A stretch of DNA of 64,000 bases, from positions 8,474,001 to 8,538,000 of the forward strand of contig NZ_CP017174.1 of NCBI RefSeq assembly GCF_006402735.1, in the 5' to 3' direction. A model generated the notes under the pieces. That model was not told where the DNA came from and made no database searches. It worked only from the letters and a program-made list of their open reading frames with translations. The first letter of the stretch is position 1; each line of letters opens with the position of its first letter. Position numbers and translations under genes: made by a program. Shown here piece by piece: positions 61,337 through 64,000 of this stretch. The DNA comes from Myxococcus xanthus. GTDB lineage: Bacteria > Myxococcota > Myxococcia > Myxococcales > Myxococcaceae.

Positions 61337-62176
61337 TCAGGCGGGCTCCCACGTCCCGGCGAAGGCCGTGTAGCGGCGCACGTTGAGCGTCAGCGCCCGG
61401 TACACCTGCGTGTCGGGCGTCAGGTCCACCACCTCGCCGCCCTCGGGCACCGTCACGCGGTCGAAGTGCGCGCCCTCGAACCAGCGGTGCGGCTGCACCT
61501 CCACGACGAAGCGACCGCCCTCGTCGAGCTCCGCCGCGATGGGCACGAAGTCCACGCGTTGCAGCTCGACGGGCGGCGGAAAGTCCAGGGCCACCCTGAA
61601 CGGGACGTGCGTCTCCTGCCGGGAAGCGGTTCCTTCCAGAATCATCGACCGGCCTCCCAGCGCCGCCCCTTCCGCGCCCAGGGCCCGGGACGGCGGCTGG
61701 AGCAGCAGCGAGAAGGAGCGCGCCAGCCCGGCGATGCCCGGCGAGCGCCCCAGCTCCCGCACCTCACCCGCCTCCGCCAGCAGGTCGAACACCACCTCGC
61801 GGTCCCACTCGCCCAGCACCGTGCCGCCGGAGAAGAAGTGCCCGTCGTGGGCGTGCGCGGTGGGCAGCAACCACTGTCCCAGCCGTCGCAGGACGCGCGG
61901 CGTCGAGGCCGTGGGCTCCAGCGGCGAGGCATTCTCGAAGATGTAGATGGGGCCCAGCACCATCACCCCGGACGACAGGCGGATGCGCCAACCCGTGTCG
62001 GTGGTGAACTCGCCGAGCGACTCCTCCCCGGGCGCCTTCGCGGTGCGCAGGCCCATGCGGAACGTGACGCCGCGGCCTCCCGTGCCGGAGAGGCCACACG
62101 CGGACGCGCTTCCCACGAGCGCGGTGCCCAACATCCACGTGAAGGCGCGGCGGGTGGTGTACAGCGGGGACGTCAT
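61337..62176 (-). CDS. hypothetical lipoprotein coupled to a TonB-dependent receptor
   Basis: 279 aa. The start MTSPLYTTRRAFTWMLG has a twin-Arg-like pair, then a lipobox-like SASAC; it may be exported by Sec or Tat and lipidated. The mature domain is beta-rich with FSGGTVLGEWDREVVFDL, LGRSPGIAGLARSFSLLLQP and VPFRVALDFPPP. No family was recognised. ATG 62176 overlaps the TonB receptor stop by 4 bp, so the two are translationally coupled, and the lipoprotein probably works with the receptor in substrate capture, perhaps metal-related. Confidence 0.8.
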   Translation of the reverse strand: MTSPLYTTRRAFTWMLGTALVGSASACGLSGTGGRGVTFRMGLRTAKAPGEESLGEFTTDTGWRIRLSSGVMVLGPIYIFENASPLEPTASTPRVLRRLGQWLLPTAHAHDGHFFSGGTVLGEWDREVVFDLLAEAGEVRELGRSPGIAGLARSFSLLLQPPSRALGAEGAALGGRSMILEGTASRQETHVPFRVALDFPPPVELQRVDFVPIAAELDEGGRFVVEVQPHRWFEGAHFDRVTVPEGGEVVDLTPDTQVYRALTLNVRRYTAFAGTWEPA

Positions 62177-64000
62177 GGCGAGTCCTCCTGGAGGTCCAGG
62201 TGCAGGGTGAGCGTGCCCATGAAGGTGCGAGGTGCGCCCGCGGTGAAGTGACGGGTGGCCATCAGCGACGGGGGCGCGTCCGGACCGCGGAAGTTGGACA
62301 CGTAGTTGAACTCCGACTCGCGCCAGCGCGTGTCGAGCAGGTTCTCCACCGACAGGCCCACCTCCACCGCCTTCCACCGGGCCCGCGTGCCCACGTCGAA
62401 CAGGAAGATGGGCGCGCTGTAGCGATCCAACGGCAGTGGCCGGGGGCCGATGGCGCTGTGTCCCAGGGCCACGTTCCAGTCCACCTGCTGACCCGCGACG
62501 CGGGTGGTGCCTCGCAGCGACGCATCCACGCGGCCCAGCAGCTCCGGGATGTAGGGCATCACCGTCCCGTCCCACAGCTTCCATGCCGAGGCCCCGGGCT
62601 CCGGCAGCGTGGCGCGCGCCCAGGCCAGCGAGGCCTGGATGTCCACCCTGTCCTGCAACGTCCCGCGCGCGCTGACGAAGGCGCCCAACCGCTGCGAGGC
62701 GCCCACGGGCTGGTTGCGGCCCACCGTCTCGTCGAACACGAAGTCCTGCGACACGCGCGTGGCGAAGAAGGCGCCGCGTGCCTCCAGCGCCAGCGGCCCG
62801 TCCAGCCGCCAGCCCAGTCCGGTCTCGCCCGAGGCCACGCGGGCGTAGGGCGCCAGCTCCGCGTCGGACAGCGCGGCGGCGTCGCTGGAGCGCGCGCCCA
62901 GGCCCGCGCTGGTGAGCCAGGTGAGCCGGGGCGTCAGGCGAATCTCGGCGGAGGCGCGCGGGCTGGCGAAGAAGCCGTAGGCCTCCAGGGACTCGTCGGG
63001 GAGGCGGGGACCATCGCGGTCCTCGGTGGGCCGGTTGTGGTCGTCCACGCCGAAGAGGAAGGTGTCCAGGCGCACGCCGCCGCGCAGGGTGAGCCACGAC
63101 AAGGGGGCGACTCGCAACGAGGCGTAGGCTCCCAGGTTCGTGGTGCGGACCTGGTTGTCGAAGACGGTGGCGTAGGGCACGCCGCCGCTGTCCCTCAGCC
63201 GGCGCGAGCGCGTGCGCACGTCGTCGTAGCGGGCCACGTAGCCGAGCTCCAGCGGCTGCGGCTGTCCCAGCAGCGTGAGCCCCGGCGTGTAGCGGCCTCG
63301 CAGGCCCATGGTGGAGCCGCGGTAGTACCCTTCCGTGTTGTCACCGCGCTGGCGCTCTCCGTCCGGCGGGGTGGTGTCCAGCAGGAAGCCCGTGAAGTTG
63401 TCGCGGATGCGCGTCTGCCGCAGGATGACGTAGCCCTGCTGGACGAAGCGCCCGCCGCGCTTCAGCCGCGACTGGAGTTCAGCGGAGAGGATGTGGCGCT
63501 GCCCCGCGCCGCCCTGGTTGGGGTCGTAGGAGCAGAAGAACTGCGAGTCCGAATCTGGAGCGCATGGCATCCGGGAGTCCACCACGTCCGTCTCCCGCAC
63601 CACGCCCGGCGATGCGAAGCGCGAGCCATAGCTGGTGCCGAACAGGCGCAGCCGTGACTCGTCTCCGACGCGGAGCTCCACCTGCGCCATGATGCCCGCG
63701 TTGGCGTAGGAGCGGTTGGGGCCGAAGCCGTGGCCCTGACGCAGCAGCAGTCCCACGAAGGTGGCTTCACTGGCCTCCGGCGGCCCCCAGAGCAGGGACA
63801 GCCGCCGCGCGGCGTAACTGCCCGTGGAGAGGGACGCGGTCAGGCCACGCCGCGCCAGCCCGAGCTGGTACTCCACCGTGCCCGCCACGCCGAAGTCGCC
63901 TTGGGATGGGTCATAGGGCCCTTCGGTGACGCGCAGGGACTCCACCAACTCCGGGATGATGAAGTACGTGTCCGCGTAGCCGTGGCCGTGCGCGTGGGAC
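62173..64000 (-). CDS. TonB-dependent outer-membrane receptor (5' end outside the window)
   Basis: At least 609 codons are in the window; the frame stays open to the right edge, so the start and signal peptide are missing. The right-hand part is the end of the plug domain (HGHGYADTYFIIPELVESLR, DPSQGDFGVAGTVEYQLGL). The rest is beta-barrel with alternating strands, and the C-terminus ends with the usual barrel-closing strand. It imports a metal chelate or another small molecule using the TonB motor. The HGHGYAD segment in the plug is His-rich. The following lipoprotein is coupled by a 4-bp overlap. Confidence 0.9.
   Translation of the reverse strand, partial: SHAHGHGYADTYFIIPELVESLRVTEGPYDPSQGDFGVAGTVEYQLGLARRGLTASLSTGSYAARRLSLLWGPPEASEATFVGLLLRQGHGFGPNRSYANAGIMAQVELRVGDESRLRLFGTSYGSRFASPGVVRETDVVDSRMPCAPDSDSQFFCSYDPNQGGAGQRHILSAELQSRLKRGGRFVQQGYVILRQTRIRDNFTGFLLDTTPPDGERQRGDNTEGYYRGSTMGLRGRYTPGLTLLGQPQPLELGYVARYDDVRTRSRRLRDSGGVPYATVFDNQVRTTNLGAYASLRVAPLSWLTLRGGVRLDTFLFGVDDHNRPTEDRDGPRLPDESLEAYGFFASPRASAEIRLTPRLTWLTSAGLGARSSDAAALSDAELAPYARVASGETGLGWRLDGPLALEARGAFFATRVSQDFVFDETVGRNQPVGASQRLGAFVSARGTLQDRVDIQASLAWARATLPEPGASAWKLWDGTVMPYIPELLGRVDASLRGTTRVAGQQVDWNVALGHSAIGPRPLPLDRYSAPIFLFDVGTRARWKAVEVGLSVENLLDTRWRESEFNYVSNFRGPDAPPSLMATRHFTAGAPRTFMGTLTLHLDLQEDSP

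Overview
The window is high-GC DNA (roughly 68-70 percent by eye) with long ORFs on both strands, many Sec/lipobox lipoproteins, a TonB-dependent receptor, prolyl oligopeptidase and M1 peptidases, sterol-desaturase-like enzymes and large carboxypeptidase-regulatory-repeat proteins. This looks like a chromosomal segment of a myxobacterium (Myxococcaceae, such as Myxococcus or Corallococcus). That placement is an inference from gene content and codon use. No rRNA, tRNA, CRISPR array, insertion sequence or phage gene was recognised.

Layout. 0-12 kb: a PF06541-type membrane protein, mreB with a strong terminator, a GST, a divergent oxidoreductase/LysR pair, a bestrophin, a four-repeat secreted protein, a VOC protein, an XRE regulator, an orphan HsdR N-terminal-domain protein and a BASS-type transporter. 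12-19 kb: phosphoenolpyruvate synthase, a zinc alcohol dehydrogenase, a short-chain-dehydrogenase remnant, a MATE pump, and a second-type ribosomal protein S4 gene preceded by an almost perfect Fur-family box. 19-23.6 kb: a degenerating region with an intact PKD-esterase lipoprotein, a deleted and frameshifted duplicate of it, and a frameshifted fragment resembling the ligase domain of Pnkp RNA repair proteins. 23.6-25.7 kb: a compact cassette of a 92-aa secreted peptide, two tandem hairpins, a DUF5819 protein and an HTTM protein, which resembles the SdpC-SdpA-SdpB peptide-toxin arrangement. 25.9-35 kb: a repeat-rich surface protein, a membrane-anchored serine hydrolase, a DCC protein, prolyl oligopeptidase, a 2OG-Fe oxygenase and an acyltransferase. 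35-51.5 kb: a cytochrome pseudogene, a DUF2156 protein, a small HExxH protein, aminopeptidase N translationally coupled to a DUF6986 aldolase-like gene, DUF2804, an ABC-2 exporter operon with an alpha/beta hydrolase, an LEA-type lipoprotein, panD, an EcsC-like protein and MarR. 51.5-58 kb: a nuclease/repeat-protein pair, then an island of four consecutive lipoproteins that share an unrecognised domain. 58-64 kb: an MFS transporter, a Crp-like regulator divergent from a sterol desaturase with a perfect dyad between them, and a lipoprotein coupled to a TonB-dependent receptor that runs off the right edge.

The two best candidates for undescribed biology are the HACxH lipoprotein island (54.8-58.1 kb), whose four proteins share His-Ala-Cys-x-His followed 87-94 residues later by a second Cys, and the peptide/DUF5819/HTTM cassette (23.6-25.7 kb). 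The S4 paralogue under a Fur-family box is the clearest regulatory prediction. The gene remnants at 16.1, 22.1-23.0 and 35.1-35.5 kb show where the segment has lost functions.
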